64,000 nt of DNA. Origin: Cladosporium sp. IMV 00045 (Eukaryota > Ascomycota > Dothideomycetes > Cladosporiales > Cladosporiaceae). Made by a program: the position numbers and the translations under genes. The notes beneath the pieces are model-generated. The model was given only the letters and a program-made list of their open reading frames with translations, made no database searches and was not told where the DNA came from. This document shows positions 9,986 through 20,681 of the stretch, in pieces; within the stretch, counting starts at the first letter, position 1; each line of letters begins with the position of its first letter. The stretch covers positions 124,001 to 188,000 of the forward strand of contig MSJI02000604.1 in the NCBI GenBank assembly GCA_001931905.2. Reading direction: 5' to 3'.

Positions 9986-12900
9986 ATGGTTGCCAACGCA
10001 TCACGACAAGAAGGTCTTGCAGCAGATGAGACCATCGCAGCATCTACAAGTCGTTCCAGTCATCGATGCTTCATATGCAATCGCACCTATGAGCGGGCAG
10101 ATCATCTTAACCGGCATCTCAAGTCACGTAAGAAGGGCCGCCAGACCGTTTTAGTCTTCGCAACTCACTCCATGTAGATGACAACGACCGTGCATACAAA
10201 TGTTCAGACTGCGGGAAAGGATTCAACAGAGCGTAAGTACGCCTGTCGTCTCACTGAATTCTTTCGCGAGATCACCCGCGTACGAAGGAGGTGTCGTAAA
10301 TTTAAGCCCCCACACACCGCTGCGAGATGCAGTTAAACATTGTCGGCAGGTCAGAGCAAAATCACTGACATTCCTTGTAGCGACCTGTTGAATCGACATC
10401 GTGTCTCGCACAAGAATGCAGCGCAAGGAGAACGCTCGGTGCGAAGGAGAACGGAGAAGGCGTGCCAGCCATGCATTCGCTCAAAGACGAAGTGTGAACA
10501 GGAGAGGCCATGCAAAGTAAGCATGCATTGTTTGGTTGAATATCAGCTCCACCTTGCAACTTGGTCTCGATTGGCCGTTCATCCGCCAGCTAACCATAAT
10601 ACAGCGTTGCAAAAGCAAAGATATCGCCTGCGTTGAGACGGAAGAGCGACAATTACAAGACCATAGGGCCTCTTTGGCTCCGAAATCTAGCCATTATGAT
10701 GATATTGAGCCACAGCCGATGGTAGAGACCGCACCCCATCACTCGCCGCAAAGGGCCGAAGCCGGCAGCAACATCGCAGAGCCCACACAGGAAGCTGATC
10801 TGGCCACCAGTCTACCTGATGCCCCGATTCTTGACTTAGGCGTAGACGACGATGCAATGGCATTTGAGAATGTCTATCCTGAGTTCTTTGAACACATTAT
10901 GATGCCATTTGCGGACATTGGTAACCACGATAGCATAGCGCCACCACCAGATGTTTCCAATTACACACAAGACCTCAACTTTGGTGCCGCCGACATCGAC
11001 TTCTCCTTTCTGGACAATCCGGCTGCTTGGATCTCGATTCCCCTTGACGAGACCCAGATACAGCCCCAGGAAACTCTTCGGAAAGATGGTATCACGCCCG
11101 GCTCTGAAGCTGGCCCACGATCCGAGGCACTTAAGCGATCTCCTTGGTCTTGGAGCAGCTGGATACCCCCACGGGGTGTTGGAGCTTTCACAGGAGATGC
11201 GGAGTTGAATGTACAGGAGGACCGGGTCAATGCCGCAGATCAGCTTACGAGTCCGAGTGCGCGGAAAGCTTCGCATTGCTCGCTTGAGCAAAGCAGCAGA
11301 GATCAAATGATCAGAACCGTCACGCAATGTACGGTACAAAAGTTGTGAGTGGTACCGCACGGGAAGTCGTGCATGACAAAAAGAGATCTCCCATCAAAGA
11401 TGTTCGATGGCCACTCCTTTCGAAGCCATGTCGTTGATCATGCCATAATATTCAAATCTGACTGGTGTGGCTCACAGATCTATGCCCTCATTTCCATCAT
11501 TGCAGCTTCTGGAGGATCTCATCGATGTATTCTTGCTAGATGACACGCACGCCATTGGATCATACATTCACTCACCGAGCTTTGACGCTCAAAACAATCG
11601 CACCGAGCTTCTTTTGGCGATGGTAGCTAGGGGTGCAGCATTTGTCAGCTTCCCACCAATGTGGAAGATGGGCATGGTGCTCCAGGATGTAGTTCGTTAC
11701 GCCATTGCCGCCGAATTCGAAAGAGACAACAGCACTACCAGAGAGCTGCAGGCAGTACAGACCTCTCTGATGTGGGTAAACACCGGCCTTTGGAGTGGAT
11801 TTCGACGATCGACTGAGATCGCAGCTTCCTTCCTGCAGCCTCCGGTCACCATGCTATCATGGTCCAATGCTTTCTCCCGATCACGGTATGACAACATAGT
11901 TCCCACGCTCGAAGACTCCCCAGAAACTGTGGAAAAGAAATGGAAAGAGTGGTCAGAACAGGAAGGCTGGAAACGCCTTGTTTTCTTCACGTTTCTACAC
12001 GACTCGCAAGCCATGATTGCTCACATGCGGTCCCCACTCATCACGACGGCGCAAATGCAGCTTTCAGTGCCAGCTTCACGAGATCTATGGCTGTCGCCGA
12101 ACGCGCATACGTGGCGGAGTACATTTCTCGCTCAGATCTCGTCTGCAGGTCTGCCGTCGGCGGCTGAGATGTTCAGCGATCCTGAGAACTTCTTTCATCA
12201 AAACCATCATTGCGACACTACCCTCTGTCGGCTTTTGATTGCACACTCTCTGGCTCATGAAGTATTCCAGTACCGCCAGCAAATTCACATGTTGCAGTGT
12301 GCTGGAGATCGGCGTCGAAGAGACAAAGAACTGTCACTAATAAGCAAATTGAGGGAACTGTAAGCCCGCCACGACCTCATCAGACGCCTCACAGTTACTG
12401 ATATTCCATAGTTACGACGATTTAACTGCTTTCCTGACGTCTTGCGAAACAGACACAGGCACTCCACCAGAGGTGCCCTTCGTCCTTGAGTTCCTCATGA
12501 TGTCCTTACATGTCGCTCTGGAAGACATTCAGCTCTTTGCAGGTCGGGCAAGCGAGGAAGAAGCTCGTCGAATCTATCCACAGGTTCGGCAGTGGACACA
12601 GAACTCCGAATCACGCAAAGCTATCTGGCACGCTGGTCAGGTCTTCCATCACGCAAACAAATTTGAAAAGACTAGACTCAGAGATTTCTACGCGGTTGCC
12701 CTATACCACGCGACGCTTGTCATTTGGGTATGGGGAATGGTCACATCCGGTACGCGCCGGCAAAGCGTCATTGCCACTCCCATCGCTGCCAACCTGCCGC
12801 AGTCTCCATCTCTTCAGGGTATTTCCAGTATCTCCAAAAAGCAAGTCAGAGTAATGTTGGATGGAACTGAAAGCAAAACCACAAAAGCGTTCATACACCT

Positions 12901-13132
12901 AGGTCATGGAATCCCTGGTCTACAGAACGTCGTCAATTCCTCAACAGGAACGTCAGCTAACACATTGAACTCTGCGATGGGAAGCTTTTGCTCGCTCTTC
13001 GATTCGCGGGCCATCATGTCCACAGCCGCCGGAGTGCTGAAAGGCAACTTTCCCCAGACAGAAGGGAGTTTGCCCCCACTTGTTGACAACTTGACCAGTT
13101 TGATCAATGAGCTTGGAAAGTTGCCGACGTGA
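9986..13132 (+). CDS. C2H2 + Zn2Cys6 dual zinc-finger transcription factor with fungal-specific domain
   Basis: Full-length nuclear regulator, paralogous to the one at the left edge and the likely second regulator of the cluster. Exons 9986-10127, 10178-10232, 10381-10516, 10605-11344, 11478-12359 and 12412-13132, giving 891 residues. Two C2H2 fingers: CFICNRTYERADHLNRH and CSDCGKGFNRA continuing into DLLNRHRVSH. The Zn2Cys6 cluster is CQPCIRSKTKC then PCKRCKSKDIAC, with the intron 10517-10604 inside it. An acidic region (about residues 130-340) follows. The fungal-trans middle homology region starts near SMPSFPSLQLLEDLIDVF and continues through WSEQEGWKRLVFFTF. The 55-nt second exon and the long third intron (148 nt) match the first regulator's gene structure, so the two arose by duplication. 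NCBI-style names for such proteins are 'C6 and C2H2 transcription factor RegA-like'. Confidence 0.9.
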
Positions 13133-13409
13133 GCCACCCGGTGTGTGCGCCCCCACGCGGAATTTGCCAGGTCACCCACATGCATCCGATCATCAGCTTC
13201 CGGCATTGATCCGTTCTCTCCTGTGCTTGAAAACCGCGAGTTGAACTTGATCGTCTTTCGACACGTCGATTCACGGAATAGCCTTCTGCTCTCGTGAAAT
13301 TGTCGCCATCAACAAACCGCATGACACTTGCCGCCTTTCCGCTCACTCGACCACAAGCAAGACATTAAGTACACGCCTCGATCGATTGCCTTAAGCTACT
13401 CAAGGCATT

Positions 13410-13961
13410 ATGGAAGACAACTTGCCTTCGATCAACCGGTTCATTACTACCCACAATGATCTAGGGCAAGCCACATTCTCCGATGCAGTTCCCGAATCCG
13501 TTGATTGGAAGGCACTCCCGAACGGCGCCAAATTCGGTCTTGGCTACACAACATCGAAGTTTCCGGTGGACTTCAACCAAAACAAGGACATAGCAACTTA
13601 TCAAACCTTCCTCATTTCTCCACCGGGTCTTGTGATTCCTGGAGGCACGGTGCTGAGGTTCGTGGACTGTCCGCCGAACTCGCTTTCTCCGATGCACAGA
13701 ACAGTCAGCCTCGACTATGGTGTTGTTCTAGAGGGAGAGGTCGAATTGGTTCTGGACTCTGGTGAGAAAAGAGCGATGAAGAGGGGTGACGTTGCAATCC
13801 AGCGCGGCACTAATCATGCTTGGAGAAATCCCAGCCTGACCCAATGGGCTCGCATGATGTATGTTTTGCAGGAATCGCAACCTATTCAACATGAAGGCAA
13901 GACGCTGGGAGAAGACTATGGCGTCGGCATGGATGGTGTGCCTGCTTCTGGGAAGAAGTGA
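13410..13961 (+). CDS. Small cupin-domain protein
   Basis: Single-exon, 183-residue protein with one conserved cupin beta-barrel. Cupin motif 1 is seen around MHRTVSLDYGVVLEGEVELV and motif 2 around GDVAIQRGTNHAWRN, with His residues in both motifs as for metal-binding members. A stretch before the barrel, ISPPGLVIPGGTVLRFVDCP, is typical of fungal cluster cupins. No signal peptide. Function unknown: such proteins may be dioxygenases, isomerases or small-molecule binding accessories. It is co-directional with the regulator upstream and the MFS gene downstream. It is too small and divergent to be homogentisate 1,2-dioxygenase. Confidence 0.85.
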   Translation: MEDNLPSINRFITTHNDLGQATFSDAVPESVDWKALPNGAKFGLGYTTSKFPVDFNQNKDIATYQTFLISPPGLVIPGGTVLRFVDCPPNSLSPMHRTVSLDYGVVLEGEVELVLDSGEKRAMKRGDVAIQRGTNHAWRNPSLTQWARMMYVLQESQPIQHEGKTLGEDYGVGMDGVPASGKK

Positions 13962-14419
13962 TCGTATGGGTATTGTTCGTAGTCTCGGAAACAAACTTTG
14001 TTCTCCACTCATCGCAGTTGTTGAATCTTGTGCCGTGACAAGCAAGTCGCCAGCCTTTGATTCCTAGAGCTTCCGCCTCAAGATACATCCGAAGTCACAA
14101 AGAAGATGGCTGGGCGCCTGCTGAACCAGCCTCCAAGTCTGCTCACCTGACATCGCCTCATAGGATATGACTGGCTCTCCTGATCGTTTTCCTGGGGCAA
14201 TCGCGGGGCCCCCACACATCCGCAAGGTAACTTCGAACATCATCAGCCGAACAACGCTCTTAATTACCTTACTACGAAATCAAGGTAGCTTCTTGTGAAA
14301 GGCGCACACGACGTCTATGCTGCGGTTCATCAGAGGTACATCTCATCGTATGCCCGAAGCATTCGGCGTTCTCAAAGTCCTTTCTGCCCAATATGACATC
14401 CTGGCGCCGTGCTTTTGCG
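13962..14419. other. Intergenic cupin / MFS 2
   Basis: Promoter region of the second MFS gene. An earlier in-frame ATG at 14393 could add nine residues to that gene. Nothing else was recognised. Confidence 0.45.
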
Positions 14420-16195
14420 ATGACCAAAGATGAACTACGGGACTGCGAGCCACCAGGAACTGTGCGATTGATCGGTACGTGGATTTCCAGACTCTAGGGG
14501 AATGCCCTTATTCTCGAGATAGGTTTTACTAAGATCACGATCCTCAGAACATGAGATCCATCGCACTCCAACAGGTACGACGGTCAGTGACAGAGATCAC
14601 ATCCGCCTTGTTCCTACGCCTTCACAGAGTCCCGCAGATCCCCTCAAATGGTCTTCTACACGGCGCTACGCCATCTTGTTCACCATGTGCTCCTATGCAT
14701 TGGCGGCCGACTTTGCTGCGGGCGCTGTGGCACCTGCGCTCACAATCATCGAGTATCAATTCGTACCTCACCAGCCAATTGCCAGGTTGTCGCAGCTGGT
14801 TGCCGTGAGTTCACAAGACTTGATTCTTAATGCTGTACCATTGAGGCTGATACCAAGATTTCAGGTCTCAACACTTTTACTCGGCACGTCAAACATCATC
14901 TGGGTCCCGCTAGGAAACATTTTCGGCCGTCGTCCCATCTTGATCGTATCTATGCTCTTCCTTCTCCTCACCTCCATCTGGTGCGGCTTAGCTGAGAGCT
15001 TCGCCTCTTTGCTCGCTGCAAGAGCCTTACAAGGTGTTTCCAGTGGGCCGGTGTACACATTTGCGCCCGAGATCACAGGCGACGTTTTCTTTCACCACGA
15101 ACGCGGTCGAGCCATGGTCGCATACACTGTATGTCTTGCCGGTGGCCCATTTGTCGCTGGTGTATCAGGAGGCTATATTGCAGCTGCCTTGGGCTACCGA
15201 TATCTTTTCTGGATCAGTGCGGTGCTGGTAGGCTTCACGCTAATCCTGGAGTTGCTGGTTGTTCCGGAGACGCTTTTCGACCGTGAAGCACATCTCATGC
15301 AGGAACAACAACACGTCCCCGGAAGCAACGGTCCGGCATCGGAGCAAAAAGCCGAGAGTACATTCATGGAGGACTTGCTAGACAGCGAAAATGTTGCTCT
15401 GCCCCCTTGGTCATACGTACAGAGTCTTAAATGCGGCATGTACCGTGGTCAAGTCGTCAAGCACTTCATCGCGCCCTGGCTGTCATTGGCGTTTCCTGGC
15501 ACGTGGGTCGTGATGCTGTTGTATGGCGGCCTCGTCGCTGCCATCGTTACAACTGCAACCGTTGGACCGATTTTCCTCTCCCAACCACCTTACCTCTGGG
15601 GACCTGACGTTGGATTGATCAACCTGGGCGGGCTTGTTGGAGTCATTGTTGGTGGCATAGTCACGTTCTTCACTGCAGATTGGCTCGTGACAAAAAGAGC
15701 AAAGTCAGATTCGCATGGCCTCTCGGAGCCGGAGACTCGTCTCCCAGCGTCATTCCCTGGCATCATTTTGGCGGTGACAGGCTTGTGGACGTTCGGCTTC
15801 TGTGCCGCCAATCCCAGCCCGCACGCATGGGCTGGCCTTGCGGTAGGAGCTGGCATGATCTCTGCTGCAACGACATCGGTACCCTCGATCGGCTTCAACT
15901 ATGTATGCTCAACCCTTGACTCACGTTCTGCGAATGACCAATGCTGACACTTTCACAGATCATCGACTCTTACAAGCCTCTGCATGGTGATTGTTTCGTC
16001 ATGACGACGATTGTGAGATCTGTCATCGCTTTCGCATGGACGTTCTTCATCACTGACTGGGTGATTACTGCTGGGCCTGCTTTGCCATTTGGTATCTTCG
16101 GCATGATCATGGGTGTTTTTGGTTTGTTGGCTGTGCCGCTTTGGCTGTTTGGGAAGCGCATGCGGGTTGCCACTGCGAAGTACTTGCCTTCTTAA
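14420..16195 (+). CDS. MFS transporter (second cluster transporter)
   Basis: Multi-pass major facilitator of 528 residues. Exons 14420-14474, 14548-14804, 14865-15902 and 15959-16195. The first exon (MTKDELRDCEPPGTVRLI) is short; the second begins EHEIHRTPTG and leads to VPTPSQSPADPLKWS, the usual pre-TM1 signature. The 60-nt intron 14805-14864 has no stop and keeps frame; removing it joins SQLVA to VSTLLLGTSNI as expected in TM2. Seen: the A motif near PLGNIFGRRP, RALQGVSSGPVYTFAPEI in TM4, and VVPETLFDR at the end of TM6. The family differs in detail from the MFS protein at 1821-3755, so the two are not recent duplicates. The substrate is unknown; one may import the compound and the other expel it. 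Confidence 0.88.
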
Positions 16196-16567
16196 CGTGG
16201 ACGGTTGTGTGTCACCGAGAGCTGAATGTTTGTGGCCTAGCGATGGGATAGAAAAATTGGATTTGCTTGAGATGATTTGACAAAAACATTGAATCTTTGT
16301 CGTCTTTAAAATGCTCACACCCAAACTTCTCCTCAAGACCGTTTTGATCACGATGTTTCACTGTGCAAACCAAGCCAATGTGAATTAAGCTAGAAGAGGG
16401 ACGATTTCTGTTTCGTTTGCTTCGCAGCTTCCTCTTTATCTTGTGCACATGCGTGCAAAAATCTCATTTGGGTCGGTCCAAAGCTGATGTAGGTCAAGAT
16501 GTGGGATAATTTATAAGTATGCCGGCACCTCGTCAAAGACGCCAATCTTCTCACTCCGCAAATGAGA
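16196..16567. other. Convergent intergenic region, MFS 2 / LigB
   Basis: Holds only the two 3' flanks of convergent genes. It is somewhat AT-rich; no gene was seen. Confidence 0.5.
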
Positions 16568-17512
16568 CTAGATGTCGATTTCTCTCGACTTGTTCCCACC
16601 GCTCCAAGACCCGATGGTGATTTGACTGTTGCACATATTAGTCAGCTCCCACGTCTCAGCCTCAAGTCTACCTCCTTCTTCCGCCTCATCCTCCCACTCC
16701 CCTGCCGCGCCCGCAACAAAACACGCAGCCATGAAATGGTCATCTGTAGCATGGGCATCACGAAATTGTGGATGCTTCATTAAGCGGGTGACCGCTTTTC
16801 GGAGAGCAGGGCCGCGGTTGTTTGTGAAAACGTCCTCAACGCTCTGCCTAAATTCCAACGCCCAGCCCTCGGGCGGCGTCTCTTGCGCAAAGCTGTCCCG
16901 GTATTTCAGCATAGGCGCCCATTTGTTGCGGTAGAGATTGTGCACTGCACCGCCTGTGCCGATAAGCAGGTATCCTTCGCTGCGGAGGTTGTGAAGTGCG
17001 CTGCCAACGCGCATGTGGAAATGCGGATCAAAGCGTGCATTCATAGATAGTATGGTAGTCGGTGGGCAGGATTTCGGAAACATCCGAATGAGGATCAGAT
17101 AAGTGTCGTGGATCCATTCAAAGCTCGGGTTTGGAGTGGCATGGAAGCCGGCGTCGTTGAGAATGGATATCACTCTGTCGCCTGTGGGAAGATCCGGGTT
17201 GAGCTTGTAATCGACATACTTGGAAGGGTGCACATAGGCCACTGGCGACTTTCCAGGAGCTGAATTTGTGGCTACCTCGATCGTGTTCTCGCCTACGCAG
17301 TCCCAATGTGCGCCCATCATGATGACACCTTTGATATTGTTGGCGAGTGCTGCGTCGCCGCAGGCTTTCCAATACTCTGCGGACTCAGACTCCTCACCCA
17401 ACATCATTGTCGAGCCATGGGAGAAGAAGTGGACCGGCGTGAGTGCTTTTGGACTGTCAGCATCTCGTCCAAAACGAAACAGCTCTCTCTACAGAAGGAC
17501 GTCCATACTCAT
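16568..17512 (-). CDS. LigB/DODA-type extradiol aromatic ring-opening dioxygenase
   Basis: Non-haem metal dioxygenase of the LigB class III extradiol family, which opens catechol-type rings next to the hydroxyls. I propose two exons: 17493-17512 (20 nt) and 16568-17453, separated by an unusually short 39-nt intron (17454-17492: GTAGAG donor, GATGCTGACAG branch/acceptor). Splicing gives MSMDVLLPKALTPVHFFSHG, restoring the N-terminal metal-binding His; starting at 17407 (MMLGEE) would lose it. The protein is 301 residues, normal for the family. Other conserved positions are VIMMGAHWD, SMNARFDPHFHMRVG, LLIGTGGAVHNL and the late ATDDHFMAACF. It lies in the same orientation as the flavin hydroxylase upstream, which would make its diphenolic substrate (inferred). 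Confidence 0.9.
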
Positions 17513-17969
17513 TATTGCAATCGATATTGGTTTTCTAGACTGAACAGTATTTCGTGAGGGCAAAGCTGCTTCGATTAAGGTGCGCCAATTATTTAAATTT
17601 CTGCTGATGGGCTGCCTGGTGATACAATGCGTATCTCCAGTATTAGTTACTGCACGAATCAATCCATAAGTTACAACCAGGTGCCGGCCAAAGTGCGTGT
17701 GATGGTGGAAGATGTGGGGGCTTTGCTGGACGTCTCGATCCGGTGGAGGTGATTCACTTCGGAACGGAAACTGGAACATGCGACAAATTTGTGTTCGGAG
17801 AAACGGTCGTCTGATCTATCAACTTAGTCTAATCGACAGGCGACTCACAGTCTCGCGGCCTGAGTACATCATCACGAATATAGACGTGGCGATGCTAGCG
17901 TTGATCATGTTCAAGGTCAATGGCATTGAACGTTTCGAATGATTGATATGCCTACGCTACTTTGCTACT
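17513..17969. other. Intergenic LigB promoter / hydroxylase 3' flank
   Basis: Contains the promoter of the minus-strand LigB gene and the end flank of the minus-strand hydroxylase. No gene was seen. Confidence 0.5.
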
Positions 17970-20201
17970 TTACTCGATCCGAAACGCTCCACTCAAATCG
18001 CTGACGCCTCTCCCTTTCACAATTTTTGCCTCCTCAATGCCGTATATAGGAACTTCAGCCAGTCCCTTCGCCAAATGATGCAACGTGGGCAGGCTCTGCC
18101 AATCGCGCTCATCGAGAGCGATAGATGCATCAACTGTAGTCAGCGTTTGGTCCTCCACACCTTCATTCGCAGGTCCAGGGTGGGGAATGAAGACGAAGTA
18201 GTCCGCATCTGCCTTTCCGGGCTGACCGACAGCTGGGACATAGCGATGCGCAAACTGACCCTGTTCTGGGGGAGGTGGCGGCGGACCAGGTGTGTGTTGC
18301 GTGCTCTCACCATTTGTAACTGCCGTCAGTTTCTGCGGATTGAATAAACCTCGTACATTGACCTCCAAGAACCGAGCCCCGCGCCAGCTAAGAGTGACAT
18401 TTGCATTGTCACCATTGACATTAGCTGCAATGTCGCAGAAGAGCTTGGGCGCACCTAGCTCATCACGACCTGTGATGATGGGGTCGGCGAGATTCTCGAA
18501 TAGAACTGCTAAGAAGGTGCCGAAGAGTTTCGTGCCGTCGCCTTTGGTATAATTGACCCCATGGATATACAGCCCACAATGACTGTAACCTCCATCGCCT
18601 AACCATGTCATTCCATCTAGAGTAGTGCAGCTGATGCTCGCAGCGGCCAAGGTTCCCGGGCTCGTGAAGGCAAACCCTGCGGGTAAGAGATTCTCAAGGT
18701 ATGTGCGCGATGACTTGAAGCGGACCGAGATGGTTTCAAAAGTCGCGGACTTTGCCTGGCGAAGGCGTTGAATGTCCTCATGAGAAGCGTTCGAACCAAG
18801 TGGACGCCGCGGGCCAGGGCTGGGGCCGAAGCACAAAGGACTCCGAAAGCGAATTGCAGAGTCTTGCGAGTTCAGAGACCGCCGAAGCTTGTTCGTGGCG
18901 AAATCGAAAGCGTCGTGACCAAAATTGTATTTCTGATACTCCATCATATCGAGCTTTCTGCCCTCAGCTGCAAGCTCAGAGGCGTCCTTGCCGGCAGTAC
19001 GAGTGAAGTCTTGAATCTTGTGGGCTCGCTCATAGCGACATTCATTATACAGCCTGAGCCTTTCCGGAATGTCTCCAGGAGCCGTATTTTGTGGAATGAG
19101 TGCTGCAAGAGCGACGGCGTCTTCGATCGCCTGGCCGCCACCCTGACCTTGATGCGGGAGGAATGGATGAGCGGCGTCGCCAATTAGAGCCAGCCGGTTG
19201 TGGACAAAGGTCGGCATTTTGCCCATGTCCAGCAGCTTCCAGACCTTCGGGTCTTCTGCCTTCTCGATGATGGCTTGGATTGAGGAATCAAAAGATTGGT
19301 AGATAGCGAGCATGCGGTCTTTGCTGCCAGTCTGCTGCCATCCTGCCACAGTAAAGTAAGAATTCCATCAATCGTTTGGTGCCTTGCACTCAAAACGCGC
19401 AACGAAAGGATCATTCGACATACCTTCATCTTCAGCATCTGCCTGCGACTCGGCACTCGGGTGAATGCATACAAAATTCATCATGGTGTTGTTGATGCAC
19501 GGATACATGATGACTCTGCGATCTTCCCCAATCCACATGCTGAGGGTGCTCGGCTTGACCAGAGCCTCGGTCTTGGGGTCGTTTTTCAAAACCTCAGTGG
19601 GAATCAAGAACCTGAAGGCACTCTTGCCAGAATCGAAGGCTCTAAGATCACCACCTGGGATGCACGTACGAGACGTCGAATGAACACCGTCTGCGCCGAT
19701 GAGAAGATCGCCGCAAATTTTGTGGCCATTCGCCAGGGTGATGGAGGCATTTTCTGCATCAAGTTGCTGCACGCGGCTGGCCAGATGTAGCTTCGCCGCA
19801 GGCCCCTTGCCGTTTGCATCAAGAGCCATTTCGCGTAGGGCAGTGTGCAGGTGTGCTCTGTGAACAAGATGCCACGGATGGGCCCAAAGGTTCTCGCCGA
19901 GCTTTTTAGCCGGGATATGGTATTTCAGCTGGCTGTTGTGAGGGAGATACTCGACCACATCTGTACATTCAACCCCGCCGATGCTCTCGGCCATGAGCCC
20001 CATTCGCCTCAGGAGTCCATTGCAGTTTGACGCGAGATGGATGGCAGCGCCAGTCTCTTGAGAAAGGCTTGATTGCTCAAATATGTCGACATGATGACCC
20101 TGCTGTCGCAGCGCAACAGCGACTGAAAGACCGCCTATACCAGCGCCAGAGATGAGTATGTGTAGTGGTCGGGCTGCCCGAGACGGTGGAATGTCGCCCA
20201 T
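17970..20201 (-). CDS. FAD-dependent aromatic hydroxylase fused to an acetoacetate-decarboxylase-like domain
   Basis: Exons 19424-20201 and 17970-19342 (81-nt intron) give 716 residues. The N-terminal ~430 residues are a class A flavoprotein monooxygenase: dinucleotide fold ILISGAGIGGLSVAVAL, DG motif LLIGADGVHS, and the GD motif LIGDAAHPFLPHQGQGGG. This part would use NAD(P)H and oxygen to hydroxylate an aromatic ring. The C-terminal ~260 residues resemble the acetoacetate-decarboxylase (ADC) fold: YLENLLPAGFAFTSPGT, MTWLGDGGYSHCGLYIHGV and VLFENLADPIITGRDELGAPK. In true decarboxylases the Schiff-base Lys is followed by a second Lys; here the motif reads GAPKLF, so one Lys is kept and its partner is Leu. 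The linker carries a Pro run (GPPPPPPE) inside the ADC part. The gene is divergent from S15 hydrolase 2 and sits upstream of the ring-cleavage gene on the same strand. Confidence 0.9.
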
Positions 20202-20681
20202 TGCAGACAGTCGTTAAGGCGGCGTTTGTCAAAAGTAGTCGCCACGTTTGATATGGTTCTGATCGAGTTTGGCAATATTGCTTGTCGAGTCCTCTGGCTT
20301 CTGTAAACTACCCAGCAAATCCTCCAATGCCGCACAGCGTGACAATATCGTCCATCGTCTTCCTCGAATGCCGCCCAAAGAGGGCAAAGTAGGGGTGAAG
20401 TGGAGTCATCCTCCGAGACGCTGCAGTTTTCCCGTCACACCCGCCTCCGCTTGTTCCGCCCACTCCGCCACGCTCTTCCGCTGCTCTACGACCTCCCGTG
20501 CATTCTCCCTCCACCCTCTTCCGCAGAGACACTAATAGACAAACAAATTCGGCGGAAGCGCTTTCGACGGCATAGCAGACTCCACCTGGTAGTGGCTGCG
20601 ATGCTCGTCCACAAAATGTTCTCCTCCCACGCTTGGTTCGCGCATCGTGGTCGCCACTGCTAAAGCCCATCAACAGTCACT
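20202..20681. promoter_or_regulatory. Divergent intergenic region, flavin hydroxylase / hydrolase 2
   Basis: A 480-base shared upstream region. The part at about 20430-20530 is strongly pyrimidine-rich on the plus strand, upstream of the hydrolase 2 start. No named operator was recognised. Confidence 0.5.

Noticed and set aside
13410..13961. Cupin as homogentisate 1,2-dioxygenase to pair with the FAH-family enzyme
   Set aside because: At 183 residues it is less than half the length of that enzyme and lacks its characteristic sequence.
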